The notes beneath the pieces were generated by a model, which ran no database searches, was not told where the DNA came from, and saw only the letters and a list, made by a program, of their open reading frames with translations. A stretch of DNA of 50,237 bases from the NCBI GenBank assembly GCA_964548585.1, contig CAZJRS010000015.1, positions 1 through 50,237 on the forward strand, given 5' to 3'. The DNA comes from Methanocella_A sp964548585. GTDB lineage: Archaea; Halobacteriota; Methanocellia; Methanocellales; Methanocellaceae. The number at the start of each line of letters is the position of its first letter. Within the stretch, counting starts at the first letter, position 1. This document shows positions 42,042 through 50,212 of this stretch, piece after piece. Made by a program: the position numbers and the translations under genes.

Positions 42042-42821
42042 TCATGGAAAATTAACGGGGTCGAAAACCTTTACTTCCATCTTCCCGTTGTCGATCTTTA
42101 TGTACGTGTTCCTGTGGTACGTGGTATTGAACTCGTTGAACCACGCGCCGGTGTTGCCCACCATGCCATCGTCGCTGACGAACGGCGAATGGGTGTGGCC
42201 GAAGATCAGCTTTTCCCCGGGGTGCATGCCCATCAGCAGAAATTTACCCTTAGCCGTCGCAAGTGCTTTGATCCGGTCGACTTCTTCCTTGACATGCGGC
42301 CCGCCCTTGATCACCTTCATCTTCCACCACGAGCCCTTACGGTTCTCGAACCAGTTCCACAGGTTGCTGGCGTATTCGCCCAGCACGTCTTCCGAGAAAC
42401 ACATCCTGTCGCAGAAGCTTTCGTAGTTTTCGATGCTAAGGGGTTCCAGGTTCGCGAGGACTTCCAGCTCATAGCCATGGACGAAGTAGAACTTGCTATC
42501 GCCGTCGGTAAGCCGCAACGATTTGGAAACGGGGAAGTGGAAGTAATCGTTTGTATACCGCCTGCTTAACCGGAGGATATAATAGTCGTGATTTCCTACC
42601 ACGTAGTGTATATTCTTCGCTCTCAGGCAGCCAATCCTTTCGAGCACGTCCGAGTTCTCCACTACCACTTGAGCATTGTTCCTTCGCCAGAAGTCCAGGA
42701 TGTCGCCCAACAGCACCAGGTGATCGATTTCCGGGGTATCGCACATCTCCAGAAACCGCATGAATTCCTCTTTACTACTATTCTGGCATCCGAGATGTAC
42801 GTCCGATACTACGATGATCAT
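42042..42821 (-). CDS. Calcineurin-like metallophosphoesterase
   Basis: From ATG 42821 (AGGAG seven bases upstream) the product has 259 residues. The five metal-binding blocks are visible: VVSDVHLG, LLGDILDFW, VVGNHDYY, YFVHGYE and IFGHTHSP. The order and the short loops are close to UDP-diacylglucosamine pyrophosphatase LpxH-like enzymes, but archaea lack lipid A, so the substrate is another phosphodiester or pyrophosphate. The frame extends to 42929, but that start lacks a ribosome-binding site. It is divergent from the next gene. Confidence 0.88.
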   Translation of the reverse strand: MIIVVSDVHLGCQNSSKEEFMRFLEMCDTPEIDHLVLLGDILDFWRRNNAQVVVENSDVLERIGCLRAKNIHYVVGNHDYYILRLSRRYTNDYFHFPVSKSLRLTDGDSKFYFVHGYELEVLANLEPLSIENYESFCDRMCFSEDVLGEYASNLWNWFENRKGSWWKMKVIKGGPHVKEEVDRIKALATAKGKFLLMGMHPGEKLIFGHTHSPFVSDDGMVGNTGAWFNEFNTTYHRNTYIKIDNGKMEVKVFDPVNFP

Positions 42822-42944
42822 GAATTTACTCCTGGTCTTAGGCTGATAGCTATAGTAATGATCTGTTAAGGCATCAACATTTTGTTGCACAGCAACAGTA
42901 AAATAGGGTAACTGAGATATATTAGCCAAATACGGGGGAGCATA

Positions 42945-44216
42945 TTGTTCGAGCCAAAGGTGTATAAAAGGAACGGGCTGGAGACCTTCCGACTGTTGGG
43001 GAGCGATGGCAGCGAGTTCTTCTACGAAGGTGCCATAGATTGTAACGAGAACGAGATTTACCGGGATGAGCAGGGTCGGCTATATTTCCCGGTGGTCACG
43101 GAAATCGGCGGAGTGGTCAAGTACTTTGTCGAGCTTGACCTTAACTTTCCCCCGATTCCCCTGGATACTTCGGGCGATCGGGAAAAAGAGATCTCCCGGC
43201 TGATCAACGCTTCGCCCCGGCGAAGCCGGCAGTTGCCAGAAGGCGTTTTTGTCATGACGGAACGGGAAACCGGGGCATCTGACGATGTTATGCCTCCACA
43301 GCCCTCTCCTTCGGACGTGGCGGCGCCCACGATACCGGACACAGAACCAGCAAGTGATGCGGCTACTGAGGTAGCGGTAAAGCCTGCCGAGAAAATCAAT
43401 GTCCGGGAACCCTCCAACCAGAACGAGCCTCCTGTCCGTAGGAAGAAATCCGGGTCTCTGGCCCTTCCGGTGGCAGCCGGATTGATCGTACTGGTATTGA
43501 TCGCAGCAGTGGTTGGCGTCTATATCATAAAGCCAGGCATGATCAGCGGCCTGACCAGCATCTATTCTAAGCCAACTCCTACACCTACTCTTGTGCCGTC
43601 TCCTACACTCGAGCCTACCGTGGAGCCGGTGATCACCGCTACACCCGAGCCGACGCCTGATCCTACTCCGGAGCCAGAGAGCATTTCGACCGGTACATTA
43701 GTGGAAATCCAGCCGCTCATCGATAGTGATAACGTGTCTGTGACCACCTTTGTGACCGGCCACGTTGCCGGAAACTCTGGCGGAAATAAGATTCGGCAGT
43801 CCTATGACCTGTACACCTTTGTTAACGGCAATGACCGGTGGACCGAAGGTAACCGGACTTCAGAAAGCTCAACGGCCAGTATGTTGACTCAGACGCTCAC
43901 GGGTGACTCCCGGGATTACAGCGTGTTGATGTGTGCGTTGACCACATCGCTCGGTGTGGACTCCCGTGTCATCGCTTACTACAAAGGCGATACGCTATAT
44001 TACTACCCGGAAATCCTCGTCGCCAACAGCTCCGAAGGCTATACTGCAGCAAAAGCGGACCTTAAAGCGTGGTTCGGCGTCACTCAGCCATTCGGTCATA
44101 CCGATGAGACTGGTTACTGGCTTTCGCTGACACGCGGCACTGCCCCGGGAACCCGCGTGGAAGCTTCGGAAGAGTATGCGATCTACGTTACTGGTCCGCC
44201 GGTAAAGATCAAATAA
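42945..44216 (+). CDS. Single-pass membrane protein with C-terminal transglutaminase-like domain
   Basis: 423 residues from TTG 42945, preceded by gggggag at about 42932-42938. The N-terminal 100 residues look like a small beta-rich cytosolic domain (FRLLGSDGSEFFYEG, LDLNFPPIPLD). A disordered Pro/Glu region follows, then one transmembrane helix (about 170-195, SLALPVAAGLIVLVLIAAVV), then a PT-rich spacer (PTPTPTL-type, about 207-245). The C-terminal 150 residues have the pattern DYSVLMCALTTSLGVDSRVIAYY, which resembles the cysteine-helix of transglutaminase-like proteins (C...LL-ALG-SRVV); the catalytic His and Asp are not clear, so activity is doubtful. Its role is unknown. Confidence 0.65.
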   Translation: MFEPKVYKRNGLETFRLLGSDGSEFFYEGAIDCNENEIYRDEQGRLYFPVVTEIGGVVKYFVELDLNFPPIPLDTSGDREKEISRLINASPRRSRQLPEGVFVMTERETGASDDVMPPQPSPSDVAAPTIPDTEPASDAATEVAVKPAEKINVREPSNQNEPPVRRKKSGSLALPVAAGLIVLVLIAAVVGVYIIKPGMISGLTSIYSKPTPTPTLVPSPTLEPTVEPVITATPEPTPDPTPEPESISTGTLVEIQPLIDSDNVSVTTFVTGHVAGNSGGNKIRQSYDLYTFVNGNDRWTEGNRTSESSTASMLTQTLTGDSRDYSVLMCALTTSLGVDSRVIAYYKGDTLYYYPEILVANSSEGYTAAKADLKAWFGVTQPFGHTDETGYWLSLTRGTAPGTRVEASEEYAIYVTGPPVKIK

Positions 44217-44221
44217 CCGAT

Positions 44222-44244
44222 GCCCGCCAGTTCATTGGCGGGGC
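44222..44244 (+). terminator. GC-rich hairpin after the transglutaminase-like gene
   Basis: GCCCGCCA (44222-44229) pairs with TGGCGGGGC (44236-44244), with one extra G. No strong T run follows, so the function is tentative. Confidence 0.4.
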
Positions 44245-44331
44245 CTCGTCCAGTATATCCGGATCATGTGGCTACACGAAGACCGCCAATTGTACAATTA
44301 AGCAGACATCACTGCCAGATTTTTCTAATTT

Positions 44332-46491
44332 TTACAGATCCTCCGCAGTCCTCATGCTATGGACTTTCGCTCCGGAAAAGACGATGATGAACTCGGTCCC
44401 TTTCTCCCGGTTCACAGTCATGGTACCGTTTATCTGATCGGTGAGAGTAACCACCAGCTGAAGGCCGAGTGTCGTCGTGTTCTCGATGTCGATGTCCGGG
44501 TGTATTCCGACGCCGTTATCTTTTACCGTCAGCCGATACCTGCAATTTTCCGTATTTTCACAGTTAAAACCGATCTGTATCTCGCCGTGGCGGCCGTCGG
44601 CAAAGGCATACTTGAACGAGTTGGTCAGCAATTCGTTGATGATCAGCCCGCAGGGAACCGCAGTATCTATGCCCAGCGAAATATTGTCGGAGTCGATCGT
44701 CACCTTCGTACTTCTGCCTATGGGGCCATAGGAATATGCGAGACTGTCGGCCAGTTTTCTGAGGTATTCTCCGAAGTCGACACTGGTGAAATCTTTGGAC
44801 TGGTAGAGCCGCTCATGTATCAGGGCCATCGACCTTACCCGGTTCTGGCTTTCCTTGAACATGTCCGTAGCGTGCTTATCTTCAATATATGCCGACTGCA
44901 GGTTGAGTAAGCTGGAGATGACCTGGAGGTTATTCTTGACTCGGTGGTGTATCTCTTTGAGGAGCAACTCCTTTTCCTTAAGGGATGCCTGTATCTGATT
45001 TTCGGTCTCCTTCTTACGGGTGATATTTCGCAGCAGGAGGATCGTGCCTATGATGTGTCCGCTGGCATCTTTTATCGGCGCACAGCTACACATGAGGATC
45101 AGTTTTTTGTCATCCTTCAGTAACAAAGAATCTTCAAAGCCACGAGCCAGTTTATGCTTACTCACGATATCCCGGATGAACGCCCCGTTCTCAGGAGAGT
45201 CACCCAGTATCTCCGTATATTTTCGACCCATCGCATCACCTGGCGAATAGCCAGTCAGCCTGGACGCAGGCTCATTGAATAAAATGACTCTATCGTTATT
45301 ATCCAGGACCAGCATCGGGTCGGATATGCTTTTTAATATTGATTCGTTGTAGTTTATCCGATCCTTGATACTGTCCACCATCTTCCTGATTGAACTCAGA
45401 AGTTCGGTGATCTCGTCGCTTTCCCTGCCGAAATCAAGCGGCGTATTCAGGTTACCCGAAGCAACACTATTAGCTGATTCCACCAGCCGGTGGATCGGAG
45501 TGGTGATCCTCTTGATAAACACAAAGCCGAGAGTAGCTGATAACATAGCTATAAGCAGGCCAGTGGCGATCGAGATGATTGTGATATTCTGTGTTTCTGC
45601 AATGAACGGGTTAATATCGTAGCCCACGGCAATGATGCCCACGATCTCTCCCTTCGGATTCCGCAGTGGCTCAAATACTGTGTAGATGTGCTGCCCGTTC
45701 AAATCTTCATACGACTTGAAATTGGTACTGCTCTCCATCGCTTCGGAGATCAGTGCCGGATCTGCTTTATTTCCCTGTAGGCGAATATCCCGCTCGTCTC
45801 GCAGGGTTGTCGCAATCCGGACATTACCCATAAAAATCGAACATACGCCATGGGAATCTGTGGCGATCCGATCGACCAGTTCGGTGTTGTCGTTCAGCAG
45901 ATCGATCACTATGATTGCACCAATGAGAATGTTACCTTCGTCTTTGATTGGCTGGGAGCTATAAATGCCCAGCCCATCTGTCGTCCCGCTCACCATGGTC
46001 TTATATTCCAGGAAATTTTCCTTGATGATCGCCGAAGGTACGATGTCAACGCCTGACATCCCTTTGCCGGTCAATGCCGAATCGATGAAATCGTTTGAGA
46101 TCTTTTCGCCGACGTTACTCGATGAGGAGGTGGCTATCTGGGTGCCGCTTTCATTGGTGACCACCACGATCGATATGTCCGGATAGGCACGTGAATACCG
46201 GTCTATGATCCTTTTAGTTGTCAGCTTATCTTTGGTAATGAGGGCCGTTTGCAGGCCATAGTCATTCGCCATGATACTTGCCAGGGTGTTATCCCGCTCC
46301 AGGCGCGATTTATAGGCTTGATCGCCAATGACTGCAATATTATCCAGTCGCTCGTCGAACTGGTCTTGCTTCATATTACCAATTGAAATGCTTGTATTGT
46401 AGGTAACGATCGATACTGGTATGATCGAAATGATTAAGATAAAGATGACAAGTTGAAATGCAATACTGTTTACTTTAAAGTATTTTTTCAT
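44332..46491 (-). CDS. Membrane sensor histidine kinase (Cache-HAMP-PAS-HisKA_2)
   Basis: 719 residues. Helix 1 (about 12-32), a large extracellular double-Cache-like sensor (about 35-295; includes GTTDGLGIYSSQPI and VGIIAVGYD), helix 2 (about 298-320), HAMP (about 320-375), a PAS domain (about 385-500; NESILKSISDPMLVLDNNDRVILFNEPAS), then a HisKA_2-type DHp with the phospho-acceptor in KEIHHRVKNNLQVISSLLNLQ and a HATPase domain (NELLTNSFKYAF, VKDNGVGIH). HisKA_2 kinases are common in methanogens and often act without a fused receiver. No response regulator gene is adjacent. The ligand is unknown; Cache domains often bind small organic molecules. Confidence 0.92.
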   Translation of the reverse strand: MKKYFKVNSIAFQLVIFILIISIIPVSIVTYNTSISIGNMKQDQFDERLDNIAVIGDQAYKSRLERDNTLASIMANDYGLQTALITKDKLTTKRIIDRYSRAYPDISIVVVTNESGTQIATSSSSNVGEKISNDFIDSALTGKGMSGVDIVPSAIIKENFLEYKTMVSGTTDGLGIYSSQPIKDEGNILIGAIIVIDLLNDNTELVDRIATDSHGVCSIFMGNVRIATTLRDERDIRLQGNKADPALISEAMESSTNFKSYEDLNGQHIYTVFEPLRNPKGEIVGIIAVGYDINPFIAETQNITIISIATGLLIAMLSATLGFVFIKRITTPIHRLVESANSVASGNLNTPLDFGRESDEITELLSSIRKMVDSIKDRINYNESILKSISDPMLVLDNNDRVILFNEPASRLTGYSPGDAMGRKYTEILGDSPENGAFIRDIVSKHKLARGFEDSLLLKDDKKLILMCSCAPIKDASGHIIGTILLLRNITRKKETENQIQASLKEKELLLKEIHHRVKNNLQVISSLLNLQSAYIEDKHATDMFKESQNRVRSMALIHERLYQSKDFTSVDFGEYLRKLADSLAYSYGPIGRSTKVTIDSDNISLGIDTAVPCGLIINELLTNSFKYAFADGRHGEIQIGFNCENTENCRYRLTVKDNGVGIHPDIDIENTTTLGLQLVVTLTDQINGTMTVNREKGTEFIIVFSGAKVHSMRTAEDL

Positions 46492-46746
46492 AGGATCACG
46501 TAGCTATATCCTTGTGTTGCATGCTGGCCCGGAAATCGCTATGATCCTGCAGAGCCTGGTTATCATAGCTTATTAAGTAATTTATTAGGTTAGTTACAGC
46601 TCCTACATAATAAACGATTCATATATACTCTATATAGATCGGGGTCGACGATCTGCCTTCTTCCTATATATGGGCCGATACCATGTTCTCTATTTTTAAT
46701 AAAGCCTGGTATCAATATGCGCTAAAACACTAAAAGGGGATTATGA

Positions 46747-46776
46747 GTCGGGGCTTTAATTTTTCCGAGACCCGAC
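46747..46776 (-). terminator. Candidate terminator of the small secreted protein gene; gap 46492-46812
   Basis: GTCGGG (46747-46752) pairs with CCCGAC (46771-46776) just beyond the stop codon of the small gene on the minus strand. The rest of the gap is AT-rich (TATATAGATC near 46632) and probably holds the promoter of the histidine kinase. No gene is visible. Confidence 0.35.
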
Positions 46777-46812
46777 CCTTCAAAAATCAGCTGCAGTCTG
46801 GCCTCAGCCCGA

Positions 46813-47028
46813 CTACCACAGGCTCCAGGCATTTAACGGAAATGAAAAGCCCCAGCTAAAGGGTGTCCAGGGTAGCGTCCAGAGTGCTGCTCCCAGGCCT
46901 CTACCAAAGCTACACCCGCTCGTTCCCATGCCACAGGCATTATACCCTGCACATGCATATGCGGGCAGCGTTGAGACTGCTGTCCCCATGATTCCAACAC
47001 CTGCTACAATCAATTTCTTAAACATCAT
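46813..47028 (-). CDS. Tiny secreted Cys- and Trp-rich protein
   Basis: 71 residues from ATG 47028, with GGAGGT five bases upstream; the longer frame from 47040 is less likely. A signal peptide (MMFKKLIVAGVGIMGTAVST-LPAYA) precedes a mature part of about 47 residues that contains CAGYNACGMGTSGC (three Cys) and ends in a Trp/Phe-rich tail (ALWTLPWTPFSWGF...AWSLW). No family is recognised. It could be a surface adhesin peptide, a metal-binding or lipid-associated peptide, or a bacteriocin-like product. It lies between the histidine kinase and the nifH-like gene on the same strand, with its own ribosome-binding site. Confidence 0.55.
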   Translation of the reverse strand: MMFKKLIVAGVGIMGTAVSTLPAYACAGYNACGMGTSGCSFGRGLGAALWTLPWTPFSWGFSFPLNAWSLW

Positions 47029-47206
47029 ATTGACCTCCATCTGAATAGTTGTGAGCTAACCAGTGTGTTGAATATTACCTATCGATTTGTGGTAATTTGG
47101 GATAATTCCCAGCTAAACTAATTGTAAACTAATACTGGGGATTAGAATGATGAAAATGGGATAAAAAAGTATTTTTTACCGTTTAGTATTGCTGTTCATC
47201 GTCCTT

Positions 47207-48031
47207 TTAAACCGCATCAAGAATACCGTGCTGCATCATCAGCTCTTCAAGGCGTTCCTGTTTCATGGGTTTTGGGACGACGAACATCTGGTTCTCGTCG
47301 ATTGCCTTTGCCAGCTTCCGGTATTCCCCTGCCTGGCCTGCGGCAGGATCGAAGTCGATGACCGTTTTCTTGTTGATCTCCGCTCGCTGCACAATGTTAT
47401 CTCTGGGGACAAAGTGAATGAGCTGCGACCCCAGTTCCTCTGCGAACGCCTTAAGCAGAGACAGTTCATTATCGACTTTACGACTATTACAAATGATACC
47501 GCCGAGCCTAACCTTACCATTGCTGGCGAACTTCGCGATACCTTTGGAGATATTGTTTGCTGCATACAATGCCATCATTTCACCCGAGGCTACGATGTAG
47601 ATCTCCTGGGCTTTCCCCTCTCGTATGGGCATGGCAAACCCGCCGCAAACGACGTCGCCTAACACGTCATAGAATACATAGTCCAGTTCCGGGGTGTAGG
47701 CGCCCAGTGTTTCCAGCATATTGATCGATGTGATGATCCCCCTGCCGGCGCAGCCAACTCCCGGTTCCGGCCCGCCGGATTCTACACAACGGGTCTCGCC
47801 GTATCCCGGTTTGAGGATCGCATCAAGCTCGATATCATCGCCTTCCTCTCTGAGGGTGTCTAGTACAGTTCGCTGGTGTAGCCCGTGGAGCAGGAGCCGG
47901 GTGGAGTCGGCCTTGGGATCACACCCTACGACCAGGACTTTTTTACCGGCTTCGGCCAGTGCAGCCACAGTATTCTGAGTTGTGGTCGATTTACCTATCC
48001 CGCCTTTTCCATATATTGCTACCTGCCGCAT
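47207..48031 (-). CDS. nifH: NifH-family iron protein (nitrogenase reductase or CfbC-type)
   Basis: 274 residues from ATG 48031; the 21-residue extension in the longer frame is rejected. P-loop GKGGIGKST at residues 8-16, the cluster-ligand segment CVESGGPEPGVGCAGRG and a second in VLGDVVCGGF, plus GCDPKADSTR. The whole sequence, including the C-terminal FVVPKPMKQERLEELMMQHG, closely resembles my memory of clostridial (cluster III) NifH. Methanogens also carry a related protein, CfbC, that reduces Ni-sirohydrochlorin amide in F430 synthesis, and motifs alone do not exclude it. A GGAA-N6-TTCC operator upstream favours nitrogen control. No nifD, nifK, nifI or cfbD is adjacent in the window. Confidence 0.85.
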   Translation of the reverse strand: MRQVAIYGKGGIGKSTTTQNTVAALAEAGKKVLVVGCDPKADSTRLLLHGLHQRTVLDTLREEGDDIELDAILKPGYGETRCVESGGPEPGVGCAGRGIITSINMLETLGAYTPELDYVFYDVLGDVVCGGFAMPIREGKAQEIYIVASGEMMALYAANNISKGIAKFASNGKVRLGGIICNSRKVDNELSLLKAFAEELGSQLIHFVPRDNIVQRAEINKKTVIDFDPAAGQAGEYRKLAKAIDENQMFVVPKPMKQERLEELMMQHGILDAV

Positions 48032-48042
48032 TGAATCACTAC

Positions 48043-48073
48043 GGAAGAGTTCTTCCCTGTATATATTTATATA
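48043..48073 (-). promoter_or_regulatory. nifH promoter with NrpR-type operator
   Basis: On the minus strand the TATA region (complement of about 48061-48073) is followed by GGAAGAGTTCTTCC (48043-48056), a near-perfect palindrome of form GGAA-N6-TTCC, which is the operator of the archaeal nitrogen repressor NrpR. It lies between the TATA box and the start codon at 48031, where binding would block transcription. The rest of the gap to 48369 contains AGCTAA/TTAGCT hairpin-like words near 48144-48194, the 5' region of the next gene, and no ORF. Confidence 0.6.
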
Positions 48074-48369
48074 ATTTATTATTAAATAAAACAATAATTT
48101 ACTGTATTGATGGTGGTAATCCGGGACCGGGGCTATATGGTTTTTAGCGGCAAAGAGCTAAATTGCATGACCCGTCGGACATGCTTTTTAGCTATTACTA
48201 AAAACCAGCGCGTCCAGGTGATGTAAGCCTAATCTACACGATACGGTTCTTCCAGTCTCCTCTAAATATTAAAAAGTTCACTTGTTTTTCATAAAATTAC
48301 GCTCAATACAAGCTTCAACCTAAAATTGATCTCCGTCACTCTTTCTCTTATAAATGTGGGGGTGGAATA

Positions 48370-49479
48370 TTGAATAAAAGAACAATCGTTAGCGCAGTTG
48401 CTCTCTTGTGCACGATTAGCGTACTGGCAATCGTGTGCTCTACGCTGTTATCGGGATCAGTCAGCAGCCAGCAGCCTCAGTATGCCGGAAGTACGACTTC
48501 TCTCGGGAGTACCAGTAATTCGCCTGTGATTCAAGGCCTTGAGGGGCTGAAAGGCTTCGGAGCCGGACACAGCCATTTGAGCCTGGCTGTAATACCCTTA
48601 TCGCAGCAGAACAGTCAGCTGGCTTTCCAGGTGATCGGGTTTGCGGTATCGATCCCGGAGACTGGTGAGGCTGTCGTATATTCAATGAAGACTCCTATGC
48701 AGGGAATTATCGATCCGTCTCAGAACACTATGCAGATCGATATTTCAGGCCTGGGAGACGCAGTCAATACTGCGGGTTACATCGACAGCTCACAGATCTA
48801 TGATACGATCAGAACCGATCCACGTGTGATGGTCATAGACATTGACCTGACCAGCCCGAGCAAGCAGGGTTCTCAGACGACTTTTAACGTCAACAGCGTT
48901 GACATTGTCCCGCCCGATGGTAAGATGCAGGCCTTTTCAATGCAGCAGCCAACGCAGCTCATCATAGACACGCAGAGTAACCGTGTCGCCATGGTCGCTT
49001 TTCCCGAGATGACCAGCGCGTTAGATAGCTACTATGGCGCAGAGTACACGCAGGTCGAGCCAGTGGTCTACGCTCAGCCGATCCCGGTTGCCGCACCGGT
49101 TTTCGTGCCCTACGTTCAGCCTCTTCCGTTCTTCGCGACCGGCTTTGTCACGTACAACCCGTTCTACTACGGTTACGGTTACCGCTCGTTCTTCGAGCGT
49201 AACCGATACACCGACCGCGACATTTACTCGAACAACAACAGATACCCCATTCGAGACCACAGGAATGACTATGCTGACCGGGCCCGAAACGATCTGGTTA
49301 CAAGTCAGAAACGCGGAGACTTCAACGTTCACAGAAACGTGGGTACCAACATCAATGGCGGCATCGGCGGGTACCGTGGCGGAGTCAGGACCAGCATGGG
49401 GAGCATGGGAACAAAAGTCGGAGGCGGCGTCAGCCGCGGAGGCATGGGTGGTGGCAGAGCCGGCGGCGGACGCCGATAA
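48370..49479 (+). CDS. Secreted or membrane-anchored protein with Tyr/Arg- and Gly/Arg-rich C-terminus
   Basis: 369 residues from TTG 48370, preceded by gggggtgg six bases upstream. A hydrophobic N-terminus (about 5-30, VALLCTISVLAIVCSTLLSGS) is a signal peptide or anchor. Residues about 55-230 form a beta-rich region (HSHLSLAVIPLSQQNSQLAFQ ... VDIVPPDGKMQAF) with no recognised family. A Pro/aromatic linker (YAQPIPVAAPVFVPYVQPLPFF) leads into a Tyr-, Arg- and Asn-rich segment and a final tail of GG, GR and SRGG units. Such tails bind nucleic acids or polyanions. It is divergent from the nifH-like gene. Confidence 0.7.
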   Translation: MNKRTIVSAVALLCTISVLAIVCSTLLSGSVSSQQPQYAGSTTSLGSTSNSPVIQGLEGLKGFGAGHSHLSLAVIPLSQQNSQLAFQVIGFAVSIPETGEAVVYSMKTPMQGIIDPSQNTMQIDISGLGDAVNTAGYIDSSQIYDTIRTDPRVMVIDIDLTSPSKQGSQTTFNVNSVDIVPPDGKMQAFSMQQPTQLIIDTQSNRVAMVAFPEMTSALDSYYGAEYTQVEPVVYAQPIPVAAPVFVPYVQPLPFFATGFVTYNPFYYGYGYRSFFERNRYTDRDIYSNNNRYPIRDHRNDYADRARNDLVTSQKRGDFNVHRNVGTNINGGIGGYRGGVRTSMGSMGTKVGGGVSRGGMGGGRAGGGRR

Positions 49480-49524
49480 CGTATTATATAATGCCTTAGG
49501 GCCCGAAAATTGAAAAAAGTACCT

Positions 49525-49552
49525 GGGCAGAAGCATTTCTGCCCTGTTTTTC
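49525..49552 (+). terminator. Strong terminator after the Gly/Arg-rich protein
   Basis: GGGCAGAA (49525-49532) and TTCTGCCC (49537-49544) form an 8-bp stem with a GCAT loop, followed by TGTTTTT. A second perfect hairpin (AACAAGCA 49587-49594 with TGCTTGTT 49601-49608) lies just downstream. Confidence 0.8.
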
Positions 49553-49632
49553 TCTTCCGAGTTCCATGAACAATCTGATCCATGAGAACAAGCATTCCCA
49601 TGCTTGTTGTATTATCTGTTATACCGTGGTGT

Positions 49633-50212
49633 TAGGCCTTGTCTTGGTTTATGGTGTGTTTGTCTTGGTTTATGGTGTGTATCACAAAAACACGAAATCT
49701 TTTTTAGAGGGACACAAAAACTCTAAGGCTCCAAGTATCACAGCTAAATCACTAATCGGACAAAAGCACTATTTAAATTACGAAAATCACTAACTGCACG
49801 GCTATTAAAACACGAACAAGTTCCGCTAAGTGACACGAATGACACCAAATCAAAACACGGGTAGTGATAGCATTTGCTATCATTCGACTGACACTGAACT
49901 TTTGATTGGTGATAGAATATTATCCAGATAATAACCTTTTCTATGCGGGTATCCATGAATAATTGACTGGCAGCGGTTAATAAACCTGTAAGTAAGGGCT
50001 ACCGTGCTTTAATTTGGTGCAGTTAGTGTCACTTCGGGGAACTTGTTCGTGTTTTAATAACCGTGTGCTTCGTGACCCTTGTGTTTTAAATTGTGAATTT
50101 GTGCCGTTAGTAGCTTAGCCGTGATACCTTGGGCTTTTGAGTTTTCGTGTCCTTCTAAAAAGAGTCTTTCGTGTTTTTGTGATACACACCATAAACCAAG
50201 ACAAGGCCTAAT
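49633..50212. repeat. Long inverted-repeat element with arms of about 220 bp
   Basis: The left arm (49633 to about 49861) and the right arm (about 50002 to 50212) are inverted copies of each other, aligning over nearly their whole length with roughly 80-85% identity by hand. They begin TTAGGCCTTGTCTTGG and include blocks such as ATCACAAAAACACGAAA and TATTAAAACACGAACAAG. The left arm carries an extra tandem copy of TTGTCTTGGTTTATGGTGTGT. The centre (about 49862-50001) has a perfect GATAGC-ATTT-GCTATC hairpin. No transposase or credible ORF is present. The element fills the space between 49553 and the end of the window. Confidence 0.85.

Noticed and set aside
47207..48094. Longer NifH reading frame from 48094
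   Set aside because: The extra 21 residues come from the TATA/operator region; NifH proteins begin at MRQVAIYGKGG.
48347..48356. TATA box (CTTATAAATG) directly before the gene at 48370
   Set aside because: It is only about 17 bases from the start codon and abuts the ribosome-binding site, so transcription from it would start inside the gene.
49566..49793. 75-codon ORF at the start of the long inverted repeat
   Set aside because: It reads through a terminator hairpin and the repeat arm; the duplicated 21-bp segment appears in it as a repeated peptide, and there is no sign of coding use.
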